The translations under genes and the position numbers were made by a program. The notes beneath the pieces were generated by a model that searched no databases, had not been told where the DNA came from, and worked only from the letters and a program-made list of their open reading frames with translations. A stretch of DNA of 64,000 bases from DASPRM01 sp035319065. GTDB lineage: Bacteria; Acidobacteriota; Terriglobia; Terriglobales; Acidobacteriaceae. This document shows positions 8,047 to 17,110 of the stretch, piece by piece. Location of the stretch: contig DATHDM010000316.1 of the NCBI GenBank assembly GCA_035319065.1, positions 14,205 to 78,204 of the forward strand. The letters are read 5' to 3'. Each line of letters starts with the position of its first letter. Positions within the stretch are counted from its first letter, which is position 1.

Positions 8047-8709
8047 ATGGCAAGAGTCATGGAAGTGGCGCAGCCGGCGCATCGGAGCGAAGAGGCGCAT
8101 TGGTCGTCATCGCAGGTCTACACGCTGGCGATCGTTTGCTTGATTGCGGGCTTGGCAATCGGGTATCTGTTCCGGGGATCGGAAGCAGCCACAGCCGGCC
8201 GGGCGGAGGCGCCACAAGCTGCATCAGCAATTCCGGCAGGAATGCCACCAGTGCCAGGCATGGACGTGAAGCCCACGGAAGAGATGATCGACAAGGCGGC
8301 CGAACCGCTGCTGGCCCAGGTGAAACAGAACCCCAAAGACGCCGGCACGATGGTGAAGGTCGCTAACCTTTATTACGACGCCAAGTTCTTCGCCAAGGCG
8401 ATCACGTACTACCAGCAGGCACTGAAGATCACTCCGAACAACGCGGACGTGATCACGGATCTGGGCACGGCCTATTTCTACAGCGGCAATCCCGACCAGG
8501 CGTTGAAGGAGTTCGAGCGCTCGCTAAAGGTGCGGCCCAATCACGCCGGCACGCTCTACAACGTCGGCATCGTGCGCTGGGAGGGCAAGATGGATCCCAA
8601 GGGCGCAGTGGAAGCTTGGGAGAAACTGCTGAAGGCCAACCCCAATTATCCGCAGCGGGAGCAGTTGGAGGCCATGATTGCCAAGGCCAAGCAGCATTCC
8701 AAGATGTGA
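8047..8709 (+). CDS. Membrane-anchored TPR protein (CcmH/NrfG-like)
   Basis: A 220-residue protein with one membrane helix at residues 25-42 (YTLAIVCLIAGLAIGYLF) and a periplasmic C-terminal part holding about three tetratricopeptide repeats from residue 95 (MVKVANLYYDAKFFAKAITYYQQAL and following units, ending with an ALKVRP-like linker). TPR domains of this layout occur in cytochrome c maturation proteins (CcmH/NrfG), which would fit the neighbouring hemA and cytochrome c genes, but the link is inference. ATG at 8047 has AGGAG eight bases upstream; the frame is open further upstream inside hemA, which was rejected as start. Confidence 0.8.
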   Translation: MARVMEVAQPAHRSEEAHWSSSQVYTLAIVCLIAGLAIGYLFRGSEAATAGRAEAPQAASAIPAGMPPVPGMDVKPTEEMIDKAAEPLLAQVKQNPKDAGTMVKVANLYYDAKFFAKAITYYQQALKITPNNADVITDLGTAYFYSGNPDQALKEFERSLKVRPNHAGTLYNVGIVRWEGKMDPKGAVEAWEKLLKANPNYPQREQLEAMIAKAKQHSKM

Positions 8710-8729
8710 GATAGGCGCCGCTGGCCGCT

Positions 8730-8752
8730 CCCATGTTCCGACTCAACATGGG
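8730..8752 (+). other. Inverted repeat after the TPR gene
   Basis: CCCATGTT (8730-8737) and AACATGGG (8745-8752) form a perfect 8-bp stem with a seven-base loop, 20 bases after the TPR stop codon. No U-tract follows on the plus strand, so it may be an mRNA 3'-end stabiliser or a weak terminator. Confidence 0.4.
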
Positions 8753-8776
8753 GCACAAAAGGGGCCAGGCGGCCGC

Positions 8777-8820
8777 CAAAACCGGAGGGAGCCCTCACTC
8801 CTGCCTGGGGCTCCCCCCGG
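8777..8820 (-). terminator. Terminator of the DUF4397 lipoprotein gene
   Basis: A GC-rich stem (CCGG-A-GGGAGCCC against GGGCTCCCCCCGG, 8782-8820) lies 79 bases past the lipoprotein stop on the minus strand and is followed by TTTTGG. The short four-base T-tract ending in G is the same as in three other leftward terminators of this window. Confidence 0.55.
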
Positions 8821-8898
8821 AAAAACCGGAAAAATCAAAAGGTGAAGGGAAAGCTCATGGCGGCTTCCATTCACTGAGGCTCGATTTCACACCGCGAG

Positions 8899-9585
8899 CT
8901 AGTTCAGATCCGCCAAGATCACCCCGTTCAGCGGCGGACCGCCCCCGGGAGCATCCAGCGCGACTACGGTACGGATCTGCCCGGCGCTCAGGCTTAGCGA
9001 TCCCGAATCGATCAGGACGGCCTTGGACCCTGCCACGGTAAACCGCACGCGTATCGTCCCTGCCGTCTGAGTAGCGTAGCTCGAGGCGCTTTTGAAGCTC
9101 AGGCTCGGCTGTACTGGAGTGGCAGTGTTCAGGTCGTCGCTGGGCCCGGTCAGGTAAACATCCAGCGGGCCGGCCGCGGGCGACGCGTGGACGAAGCGGA
9201 TCTTGAAGTCACCGGAGGAGGGAGCCGTATTGTTATCCGTCAGCAGCACCGGCGAGAGACTGTTGGCCAGGCCGGCGATCATGAATGTGTAATCCGTGCT
9301 GGATCCCAGGTTCAGGGTGGTGTCGATCACCAGGTTGGTGGTTCCCGTGGGTTCCACTTGGATCTGGCGTGAGCCGCTGGAAACGCCCGAGTAGCCGGTA
9401 ACCGAGCTATACCCCAGGCCGGAGGCAAAGGCTGACTTGTCGACCAGAATGTCGAAATTTACGGAATTGGGGGAAGCGTGCAGCACGCGCAGACGGGTCG
9501 AGCTGCTGCTGCCGCCTCCGCACCCCGATGCCATCAGCAGAGCTACAACCGAGCAGCCCAGCAACCACCTGTCCAGCAGTTTCAT
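8899..9585 (-). CDS. DUF4397-domain lipoprotein
   Basis: A 228-residue exported protein. Residues 1-22 are a lipoprotein signal ending in MASGC with Cys22 as the probable lipidated residue, then a Gly/Ser linker. Two repeats of the DUF4397 beta-sandwich follow, each beginning with a VLHASP or FVHASP motif (about residues 34 and 130) and containing a LVDKSAFASGL- or DVYLTGP-like strand. The function of DUF4397 is unknown; it is common in surface proteins. It stands alone, with its own terminator downstream and a gene-free region upstream. Confidence 0.88.
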   Translation of the reverse strand: MKLLDRWLLGCSVVALLMASGCGGGSSSSTRLRVLHASPNSVNFDILVDKSAFASGLGYSSVTGYSGVSSGSRQIQVEPTGTTNLVIDTTLNLGSSTDYTFMIAGLANSLSPVLLTDNNTAPSSGDFKIRFVHASPAAGPLDVYLTGPSDDLNTATPVQPSLSFKSASSYATQTAGTIRVRFTVAGSKAVLIDSGSLSLSAGQIRTVVALDAPGGGPPLNGVILADLN

Positions 9586-10000
9586 TCTCCACCCTTTCTT
9601 ATTGGCACTGGATTGTGAACCTTGGATGCCAGAAAAACTAACGCTGAAAGCGGAAAGATGTTGCGGCGGATTTTCGGCAGCGCCGCGTTAAGTATATCTG
9701 GCCGCTATTGTGGGACTGAGAGAAGGTCCAATTCCGCCGGCAATTTTGGCCTGATCACGATCATGGTGCGTATCTTTCTACTTGGATGTCCGCGGAGGGC
9801 GAATCTACTGCCTGCCGCCGGGAAGACCATTCCCAGGGAGGCAGGAATCTTGGCCGCTTGCCCAACTCGTTGACTTCCAAGCTTGCTTAGGCTAGTCTAA
9901 AACCTTTGCCGTTCCGCAGTCGTCCGCCCCGAGTGTGTCTCTCTCACCGCAGGGGCTAAGTCAGCGGTTCTTCTAGCGTTAATCATCTTGGGAGATTGAG
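9586..10000. other. Intergenic region upstream of rplM
   Basis: 415 bases between the divergent DUF4397 gene and rplM. Nothing here reads as a gene. A plausible sigma-70 promoter for the ribosomal operon is listed separately (9870-9898), and the rplM ribosome site GGGAG is just before 10001. I see no pairing that resembles a known L13 leader. Confidence 0.45.
9870..9898 (+). promoter_or_regulatory. rplM: Putative promoter of rplM-rpsI
   Basis: TTGACT (9870-9875), a 17-base spacer and TAGTCT (9893-9898). The -35 matches five of six consensus positions, the -10 three of six. Transcription would start near 9905, leaving a leader of about 95 bases before rplM. Confidence 0.4.
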
Positions 10001-10435
10001 ATGTCTACTTATTTCCCCAAAGAGGGGGAAATTGTCCGGAAGTGGCTTGTGGTGGATGCGGCGGGGCAAACCTTGGGCCGCCTTTCCACCCGCGTCGCCC
10101 GCCTTTTGAGCGGCAAGGATAACCCGCGCTTCACCCCGTTTATCGATACCGGCGATCACGTAGTAGTGATCAACGCCGAGAAGGTGAAGCTGACGGGGCT
10201 GAAGGCCGACGAAAAGGTTTACCGTCGTTACAGCGGATACCCCGGAGGGCTGAAGCAGGAGGATTTCCGCAAGCGCTTTGCCCGCAAACCGGAGCAGGTG
10301 GTTGAGGACGCGATCCTCGGCATGTTGCCCAAGTCCAAGCTGGGGAAATCCATGGGTCGCAAGCTGAAGGTCTATCGCGGCGATAAGCATCCGCACCAGG
10401 CGCAAAAGCCCGAGGCGGTTGCCGTTGCCGGTTGA
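10001..10435 (+). CDS. rplM: 50S ribosomal protein L13
   Basis: L13 is an early-assembly protein of the large subunit. The 144-residue sequence matches the family throughout: WLVVDAAGQTLGRLSTRVA near residue 15, GDHVVVINAEKVKLTG at 51-66, YRRYSGYPGGLK at 73-84, and the terminal KVYRGDKHPHQAQKPE. The ATG has GGGAG eight bases upstream. rpsI follows after 140 bases, the usual L13-S9 pairing, although this spacer is longer than normal and has its own possible -10 box. Confidence 0.98.
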   Translation: MSTYFPKEGEIVRKWLVVDAAGQTLGRLSTRVARLLSGKDNPRFTPFIDTGDHVVVINAEKVKLTGLKADEKVYRRYSGYPGGLKQEDFRKRFARKPEQVVEDAILGMLPKSKLGKSMGRKLKVYRGDKHPHQAQKPEAVAVAG

Positions 10436-10514
10436 TTTCATGGGGGACCGGCCGCCCCTCCTGTGAACTCTGGCCGGAGCAGTGAAGTGCGGCAAGGCTT
10501 CTGTGATCCGCCGC

Positions 10515-10520
10515 TATAAT
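10515..10520 (+). promoter_or_regulatory. rpsI: Possible internal -10 box before rpsI
   Basis: A perfect TATAAT in the rplM-rpsI spacer, 55 bases before the rpsI ATG. No convincing -35 element is seen at 16-18 bases, so it may be a weak internal promoter or chance. Confidence 0.3.
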
Positions 10521-10575
10521 ACTTTGATGGTTGTGGGCCTCCGCAGGGCGCGGGTGCCCCGGGAAAGATTGGAAC

Positions 10576-10971
10576 ATGGCAGAACAGGTTGAGTATTACG
10601 GAACGGGACGCCGCAAATCGAGCGTGGCTCGCGTGTTTCTTCGTCCCGGCGCAGGTGAAATCAAGGTCAACGGCCGGCTGTTTGACCAGTACTTCGTGAC
10701 CGTGGCGCAGCGCGTCGAGGCGCGGGAGCCGCTGGTGGCTACCGACAGCGCAGCCACCTTCAACGCCGTAATCACCGTGTCGGGCGGGGGCGTGAACGGC
10801 CAGGCTGGAGCCGTCAAGATGGGCATTGCGCGAGCTTTGCTGCAATTCAACCCGGAGTTGCGCAGCAAGCTGAAGAGCGCGGGATTTCTGACTCGCGATT
10901 CGCGTGCCAAGGAGCGCAAGAAGTACGGCCAGAAGGGTGCGCGCAAGCGGTTCCAGTTCAGCAAGCGTTAA
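10576..10971 (+). CDS. rpsI: 30S ribosomal protein S9
   Basis: S9 sits in the small-subunit head and its C-terminal tail reaches the P-site tRNA. The 131-residue product has YYGTGRRKSSVARVFLRPG near residue 7, GGGVNGQAGAVKMGIARALL in the middle and the invariant basic tail ending in RFQFSKR. Start at ATG 10576 because the family begins MAxQxEYYGTGRRK; an in-frame ATG at 10531 would add 15 unrelated residues. Part of the translation cluster that continues with rpsB. Confidence 0.98.
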   Translation: MAEQVEYYGTGRRKSSVARVFLRPGAGEIKVNGRLFDQYFVTVAQRVEAREPLVATDSAATFNAVITVSGGGVNGQAGAVKMGIARALLQFNPELRSKLKSAGFLTRDSRAKERKKYGQKGARKRFQFSKR

Positions 10972-11019
10972 ACCGCTTGCCGGACGCGGTTCGCTTGGTT
11001 TTGAGTTGCCGCTGTGGTC

Positions 11020-11135
11020 TCGATTCCGGACCGCGGCTCGAGGCAGTAACCAGGAATCGAATTTTCCCGTCCCTCCCATTTGATCAGGGGCGGGTGATGG
11101 GAATGTAATCCCGGCACCTCGATGTTGGCCGGGAT
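11020..11135 (+). promoter_or_regulatory. rpsB: Structured leader of rpsB: three consecutive hairpins
   Basis: Three inverted repeats fill the rpsI-rpsB spacer. First, TCGATTCC (11020-11027) pairs with GGAATCGA (11053-11060), perfect 8 bp, followed by ATTTT. Second, CCCGTCCCT (11066-11074) pairs with AGGGGCGGG (11086-11094), 9 bp with one G-U. Third, ATCCCGGC (11108-11115) pairs with GCCGGGAT (11128-11135), perfect 8 bp, ending 11 bases before the AGGAGG ribosome site. rpsB leaders are known targets of S2 autoregulation in enterobacteria; a similar role here is inference. The first hairpin could instead terminate rpsI transcripts. Confidence 0.55.
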
Positions 11136-11156
11136 GCAATTCAAAAAGGAGGTTTT

Positions 11157-12077
<921 letters not shown>

Positions 12078-12216
12078 GCCCTGGGTGCGAAAAAGGGCTC
12101 CCGCGTTTGCAGGCGGAAGCGCAGTTTCGACCCGAGCCGCCAGCGACAGAGCCGCAATTTCAGGGCGCGAATCGATTTGCGTCAGCGCCCATCTAATCGA
12201 CAGGATTATTGTAATT

Positions 12217-12900
12217 ATGGGAACGACTTCCGTGAACATTTCTGCCAACCAGGTGCGCGAGCTGCGCGACAAGACGGGCGCTCCGATGATGGACTGTAAG
12301 AACGCACTCACCGAAGCCAAGGGCAATATGGACGAGGCCATCGTGCTGCTGCGCAAGCGCGGGGCTGCCATCATGCAGAAAAAGGCCGCGCGCACTACGA
12401 GTGAAGGCTCGGTCACCAGCTACATTCACGCCGGCGGCAAGATCGGCGTGCTGGTTGAGGTCAATTGCGAAAGCGACTTCGTCGCCCGCACCGACGACTT
12501 CAAGGAGTTGGTGCACGATGTCGCCATGCACATCGCGGCCAGCGACCCGAAGTTCATTCGCAAGGAAGAGGTCACTCCCGAAGCCTTCGAGAAGGAGAAG
12601 GACATTTACCGGGCGCAGGCTGCGGCCACCGGCAAGCCGGCCAACGTGGTGGAAAAGATCGTCGAAGGCAAGATGGCCAAGTTCTACGAGGAGGTCTGCC
12701 TCTACGAGCAGCCCTTCATCAAAGATCAGACCATCAGCGTCTCCCAGCTCATCGGACAAAAGATCGGCAAGCTGGGCGAGAACATTGCCGTACGCCGGTT
12801 CGCGCGCTTCAAAGTCGGCGAGCCCGGCGCAACCATCGCCATTAGCGCGCTCAAGCAGGACGGCAACGACGGCGAGGCGGCAACTCCGGTGGCGAAGTAG
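12217..12900 (+). CDS. tsf: Elongation factor Ts (short form)
   Basis: EF-Ts releases GDP from EF-Tu. The 227-residue protein begins with the UBA-like domain VRELRDKTGAPMMDCKNALTEA, continues with the GSVTSYIHAGGKIGVLVEVNCESDFVARTDDFK core, and ends with LYEQPFIKDQTISVSQLI. It is shorter than the 283-residue E. coli protein, as in cyanobacteria and Thermus, where one subdomain is reduced. ATG at 12217 follows an ACAGGA ribosome-like site; the frame is open back into rpsB, but that part is antiregister to S2 and not coding. It is 139 bases after rpsB. Confidence 0.96.
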   Translation: MGTTSVNISANQVRELRDKTGAPMMDCKNALTEAKGNMDEAIVLLRKRGAAIMQKKAARTTSEGSVTSYIHAGGKIGVLVEVNCESDFVARTDDFKELVHDVAMHIAASDPKFIRKEEVTPEAFEKEKDIYRAQAAATGKPANVVEKIVEGKMAKFYEEVCLYEQPFIKDQTISVSQLIGQKIGKLGENIAVRRFARFKVGEPGATIAISALKQDGNDGEAATPVAK

Positions 12901-12996
12901 CGGGTTGCTTTGTGCGGGACGCGGCTTTCAGCCACGCCGCCCCCACCCTCATTGCTTGCACCCCCCCGCGCCTTTCCGGGCCGGCGTCATTCCCGT

Positions 12997-13026
12997 TTGC
13001 GCATCCGCCCCCGCTCCCGCTAGACT
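12997..13026 (+). promoter_or_regulatory. pyrH: Putative promoter of pyrH
   Basis: TTGCGC (12997-13002), 18-base spacer and TAGACT (13021-13026), in the 152-base tsf-pyrH spacer. Four of six matches in each hexamer. The start codon lies 26 bases further, so the leader would be about 20 bases. Confidence 0.35.
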
Positions 13027-13052
13027 GAAGGCAGAGGCTACGGACACGACGC

Positions 13053-13769
13053 GTGCATCAACCCGTCTTTAAGCGCATCCTGCTCAAACTTTCCGGCGAG
13101 GCCCTCGCCGCCAACCAGGGATTTGGAGTTGATTCGTCCCGCCTACAGGAAATTGCCGCTGAACTTGCCGACGTACACTCCCTGGGCGCGCAGATCGCCA
13201 TCGTGGTGGGGGGCGGAAATTTCTTCCGTGGTGTGGCAGTGCAGGCAAAAAACATGGACCGTGTCTCCGCCGACCACATGGGCATGCTGGCTACGGTCAT
13301 CAACGCGCTCGCCCTGCAGGACGCGCTCGAAAAGCAGGGCATTTACACGCGCGTGCAGTCGGCTATCGAGATGAACCAGGTCGCCGAGCCTTTCATTCGC
13401 CGGCGCGCCATACGCCACCTGGAAAAAGGCCGCATCGTCATCTTCGCGGGCGGCACCGGCAACCCCTACTTTTCCACCGATACCGCCGCTTCCTTGCGTG
13501 CCATGGAGATCAAAGCCGATGCCATCCTCAAGGCCACCAAGGTCGATGGCATCTATGACGCCGATCCCGTCATCGTCAAAGACGCCAAGATGTTTCCCAG
13601 CATCTCCTATCTCGACATCCTGCAGCGCGGCCTGAAGGTGATGGACGCTACCGCCATCAGCCTCTGCCGCGACAACAATCTCCCCATCGTGGTCTTCAAC
13701 CTGAATCAGCACGGCAACATCCGCCGGGTAGTGCTGGGAGAAAAGGTCGGATCGCTGGTCAGCGCGTGA
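13053..13769 (+). CDS. pyrH: UMP kinase
   Basis: PyrH phosphorylates UMP to UDP in pyrimidine nucleotide synthesis. The 238-residue length and motifs fit: KRILLKLSGEALA at 7-19, IAIVVGGGNFFRG at 49-61, GTGNPYFSTDTAASLRA near 139, and the KATKVDGIYDADP segment near 162. Start is GTG (MHQPVFKRILLKLSGEA). The rpsB-tsf-pyrH-frr order is conserved across many bacteria and is intact here, although the spacers of 97-152 bases allow separate promoters. Confidence 0.97.
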   Translation: MHQPVFKRILLKLSGEALAANQGFGVDSSRLQEIAAELADVHSLGAQIAIVVGGGNFFRGVAVQAKNMDRVSADHMGMLATVINALALQDALEKQGIYTRVQSAIEMNQVAEPFIRRRAIRHLEKGRIVIFAGGTGNPYFSTDTAASLRAMEIKADAILKATKVDGIYDADPVIVKDAKMFPSISYLDILQRGLKVMDATAISLCRDNNLPIVVFNLNQHGNIRRVVLGEKVGSLVSA

Positions 13770-13826
13770 ACGGGTTTCTTCACCGGCGCAGAGTCGCCAT
13801 CACCACGCCGGCTGCCTCGCACAAGG

Positions 13827-13832
13827 TATAAT
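13827..13832 (+). promoter_or_regulatory. frr: -10 box of frr
   Basis: Perfect TATAAT, followed by CTGCG. It lies 34 bases before the frr ATG, a normal leader length. The 11-base string TATAATCYGCG occurs at two other promoters in this window (52840, 62657). No clear -35 is visible at the usual distance. Confidence 0.45.
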
Positions 13833-13866
13833 CTGCGGTTTTAGAAAGCACGGGAGACACTCCAAT

Positions 13867-14451
13867 ATGGCGCAGACAATGGCGGGCATCCCCGCCCTCA
13901 AGGAAGTCTTTGGCCAGCTCAAGGGACGCATGGATAAAGCGGTTGAGGATTTCCGCCGCGAGATGGCTGCGGTGCGTACCGGGCGCGCGTCGGTGCATAT
14001 GCTCGACGGCGTGCAGATCGACTACTACGGCTCCCTGATGCCGCTCAACCAGGTCGCTCAGGTACACGCTCCGGAAGCGCAGCTGATTACGGTGCAGCCC
14101 TTCGATCCCAGCTCGCTCTCGACCGTCGAGAAGGCCATCCGCAGCGCGGACCTCGGTCTGAATCCCATGAACGACGGCAAGATCATCCGCGTTCCAGTTC
14201 CGCCCCTCACCCAGGAACGGCGCAAGGAGATGGTCAAGCATCTTCACAAGGTGCTGGAGGATCACCGCACCGCTATCCGCAATGTCCGCCGCGATGGCAA
14301 CGAGTCCATCAAGAAGGCGCTCAAGGACAAGAAGATCACCGAGGACGACGAACGCCGGGCGCTGGAGGAGATCCAGAAGCTCACGGACGACGAAATCAAG
14401 AAGATGGAAACCATGAGCGCGGCCAAGGAGAAAGAGGTGCTGGAAGTCTAG
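13867..14451 (+). CDS. frr: Ribosome recycling factor
   Basis: RRF splits post-termination ribosomes together with EF-G. The 194-residue protein matches the three-helix/hinge layout: MDKAVEDFRREMAAVRTGRAS near residue 20, the ITVQPFDPSSLSTVEKAI block near 76, NPMNDGKIIRVPVPPLTQERR, then the long helix KALKDKKITEDDERRALEEIQKLTD. It is about nine residues longer at the N-terminus than the E. coli protein. The ATG is preceded by CGGGAGACAC, an acceptable ribosome site. It is the last gene of the translation cluster and converges with the PLP decarboxylase. Confidence 0.97.
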   Translation: MAQTMAGIPALKEVFGQLKGRMDKAVEDFRREMAAVRTGRASVHMLDGVQIDYYGSLMPLNQVAQVHAPEAQLITVQPFDPSSLSTVEKAIRSADLGLNPMNDGKIIRVPVPPLTQERRKEMVKHLHKVLEDHRTAIRNVRRDGNESIKKALKDKKITEDDERRALEEIQKLTDDEIKKMETMSAAKEKEVLEV

Positions 14452-14468
14452 GCCATCCCAGCGGAGGC

Positions 14469-15917
14469 TCAGTCACTTGCCTTGCTCGCCAGCCCTCTCT
14501 GCCGCAGCTGGGCGTGGCATTCCTCTTCCAGCAATGCCAGCAATTGCTCCATGTGCTCCTGACGCGTGCGGAAGTTTACCGGATTGATGCGGAACCAAGA
14601 CTTGCCCTTCAGCTCGGTGGTCGAAATCCAGAATTTTCCGCTCTCCTCAACTCGCCGGGCCACCTCGGCGTGCAGTGCCTTGGCTTGCGAGGGGTCCAGG
14701 TCAGCAAGGCCATAGCGAATGCAGATCGCCGACATCGGCGGGTCGCTCGCCGCCTCGAACGCAGGATGCTTCCCAGCCAACGAATACAGATATTTCGCCT
14801 GGCGGATGTTGTTGTCTATCCACTCGCCGATCTGGCGCGCGCCATAGCGCTTGAAGCTCATCCACACTTTCAGGCTGCGAAAGCGGCGCGACTGTTCGAA
14901 GCCGTGGACGTAATACTGGTAGCGCTCGCTCTCGCGATCGAGTTCGTCGGTGAGATACGCCGGCTTCAAACCGAACGACGCCGTCAGCCGCCGCTCATCT
15001 TTGGCCAAGATCGCCCCCGCATCGAGCGGTGCGTAGAACCATTTGTGCGGATCGATGGTGATCGAGTCCGCCAGCTCCAGCCCGTGATCCCGCATGGCAA
15101 ATTCGTGCGAGAGCAGCATCCCGCCTCCGTAGGCGGCATCGGCATGCAGCCACATGCCCTCGCGATCGGCGATTTTGCGCAGCTCGCGTATGGGATCGAT
15201 GGCTCCGGTGTTTGTGGTTCCAAAAATCCCGACGATGCACATCGGCCGCACGCCACGCTTGTGATCTTCTTTGATAGCTGTTTCGAGCGCATCCAGACGG
15301 AGTTGAAATTTCTCATCAGTCGGCAAAGCGCGTAGTGCCGCGCGGCCCAGGCCCACCGCATCGATAGCTTTGTCCACTGAAACATGCCGTTCCTCGGAGG
15401 CATACACCGCCCAGCGCTCTTGCACTCCCTGGTGTTGCGCACGGTCGCGAGAAGCCCAATCGCGGGCCAGTTTGATGCCGATGAAGTTGGCCATCATGCC
15501 GCCGCTGGTGAGATTCCCTCCGGCTTGAGGACCGTAACCTGCCAGATCGGTAAGCCAGCGAACCGTCCTACGCTCCATGGCAACGGCGGAGGGCCCGATG
15601 GTGTAGGCGCCGATGTTCTGATTCAGAGCCGAGCAGATGAAATCCGCAAGGATACCAGTAGGATTCGGCGACGGGGTGATCAGTCCCATATACCCGGGAT
15701 GCCCGACGTGGGTGCAGTAAGGGAGCAGCTTCTCTTCCAGCTCGCCTAAGACCTCCGCCGCCGTGTTGGGGTCCTGAGGCAGCGGCTCGGCAAACAGCTC
15801 CGCCAGGAGCCGCGGCTCCGCGTTTGAGAACACCGGCTTCTCCTCGATGTGTTCCAGATACTCCGCCAGCATATCCACCACGCGATGGCCCACCTGTCGA
15901 AACTCACCTGCGTCCAT
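14469..15917 (-). CDS. PLP-dependent group II decarboxylase (aromatic-L-amino-acid decarboxylase family)
   Basis: A 482-residue fold-type I PLP enzyme. HADAAYGGG (about 258-266) holds the Asp that contacts the pyridine nitrogen, and the Schiff-base Lys292 lies in SITIDPHKWFYAP. The N-terminal segment FRQVGHRVVDMLAEYLE and the HPGYMGLITPSPNPTGILADF block are typical of aromatic-amino-acid, tyrosine and glutamate-type decarboxylases. The substrate is not determined by these motifs. ATG at 15917 was chosen because AGAGGTG lies seven bases upstream; a longer frame would add 13 residues. It converges with frr. Confidence 0.9.
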   Translation of the reverse strand: MDAGEFRQVGHRVVDMLAEYLEHIEEKPVFSNAEPRLLAELFAEPLPQDPNTAAEVLGELEEKLLPYCTHVGHPGYMGLITPSPNPTGILADFICSALNQNIGAYTIGPSAVAMERRTVRWLTDLAGYGPQAGGNLTSGGMMANFIGIKLARDWASRDRAQHQGVQERWAVYASEERHVSVDKAIDAVGLGRAALRALPTDEKFQLRLDALETAIKEDHKRGVRPMCIVGIFGTTNTGAIDPIRELRKIADREGMWLHADAAYGGGMLLSHEFAMRDHGLELADSITIDPHKWFYAPLDAGAILAKDERRLTASFGLKPAYLTDELDRESERYQYYVHGFEQSRRFRSLKVWMSFKRYGARQIGEWIDNNIRQAKYLYSLAGKHPAFEAASDPPMSAICIRYGLADLDPSQAKALHAEVARRVEESGKFWISTTELKGKSWFRINPVNFRTRQEHMEQLLALLEEECHAQLRQRGLASKASD

Positions 15918-16131
15918 GAGGGCACCTCTGCTCTGAGTGTAGCCGATGGCTGGCATTTCACCGGAGTCGGCTCCCCCACGTCCATCCGATTCTTGCGGTC
16001 ATAGTTTTGAACACGAAAAAAAACGACGTGTCGTCCCCAGCCAGTTGGAGGCCAACGGCGGAGAGGGGTTGCATCGCGGCCTGGCTTTTGGAAATCGAAT
16101 GCAGTGAACGCTGCAAGCGGGAGGGAGTCTG

Positions 16132-16614
16132 ATGAATATACTGACTGTCAATCTACTGTTCAGCACATTGGTGTTCTGGGCCGCGGCCCGCATTTACGTC
16201 TTCCCAAAACTCCGCGAACTGAAACCACAAACCCTACTGATTCCAATTCTTCTGCTTCATGCAATGCGCCACTTGGGATTGATGTTTCTGGCGCCTGGAG
16301 CCACCTATGCCGGAATTGCGCCGCACTTCGCTTATCCGGCAGCATTCGGAGACCTGCTCGCCGCCATGCTGGCACTGGCCGCGATTCTCGCCCTGGTGAG
16401 GAAGGCGCCAGTCAGCCGGCTCCTAGTGTGGATTTTCAACGTCGAAGGAACACTCGACCTGCTGAACGCGATGACACTGGCCACGATTTATGACGCGCAG
16501 CCCTACATGGGTCCAGCCTACTGGATTCCTGCCTTCTGGGTTCCGGCGCTGCTGGTGACCCACTACCTCACATTTGTCTATCTCTGGAAGTACTGGAAAA
16601 CCGCGACCCAGTAA
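16132..16614 (+). CDS. Integral membrane protein of unknown function
   Basis: A 160-residue protein, mostly hydrophobic, with about five membrane helices: residues 3-24, 36-56, 69-90, 96-118 and 130-152. Motifs such as HAMRHLGLMFLAPG and WIPAFWVPALLVTHYLTF stand out but do not point to a named family I can assign. GGGAGG seven bases upstream fixes the ATG start. It is divergent from the decarboxylase gene, and no co-directional partner is close. Function unknown. Confidence 0.75.
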   Translation: MNILTVNLLFSTLVFWAAARIYVFPKLRELKPQTLLIPILLLHAMRHLGLMFLAPGATYAGIAPHFAYPAAFGDLLAAMLALAAILALVRKAPVSRLLVWIFNVEGTLDLLNAMTLATIYDAQPYMGPAYWIPAFWVPALLVTHYLTFVYLWKYWKTATQ

Positions 16615-16770
16615 GGCAATTCCTTGTGGCCGTCAACAAGGATCGGAAGTCGCGGCACGCTCTGCTTTCCCAAATCGGCACCACCGATCGGGGCTCGCAG
16701 GGATTTCACTTTCGCGCGTTGCCCCCGGGGCACAATACAGGCATCGCTGTCTCGCGCATCGGAGGTTCTT

Positions 16771-16956
16771 ATGCCGTTCATCGACAGTCCACTCGCCGTA
16801 CTCGCCTTCTCAGGAACCAAGCCCAACCTCGACCTCGAAGACGATCTGGCCGAGGACCTGCAGCAGGTCTGCCCTGTCTGCGGCGAGATCCTCTACGAGT
16901 TCAGCAGCGACGACTGGCCACAGCGCTGTCCGGAGTGCGGCAACACCGTCTATTGA
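16771..16956 (+). CDS. Small zinc-ribbon protein
   Basis: A 61-residue protein with a C-terminal zinc ribbon: CPVCGEILYEF and CPECGNTVY supply two CxxC pairs, the second at the very C-terminus. The N-terminal half (FSGTKPNLDLEDDLAEDLQQ) is acidic. Start at ATG 16771, with GGAGG five bases upstream; a longer in-frame reading upstream has no coding character. Small ribbon proteins of this kind may bind nucleic acid or RNA polymerase, but no role can be assigned here. Confidence 0.75.
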   Translation: MPFIDSPLAVLAFSGTKPNLDLEDDLAEDLQQVCPVCGEILYEFSSDDWPQRCPECGNTVY

Positions 16957-17110
16957 TGCGGCGGTGGTTACCCTGACAGTTACCTTCCACAACGCACCTC
17001 CCTGCAGGTTCGCTGGACTTCAGTAACCAGCAACTATCGTCCACGGCGCGGGTTCTAAGTGTGCGTCCGCAGAAACAGCTCCCCCAGAATCCAAGTCTCT
17101 GGAGTGTGTC

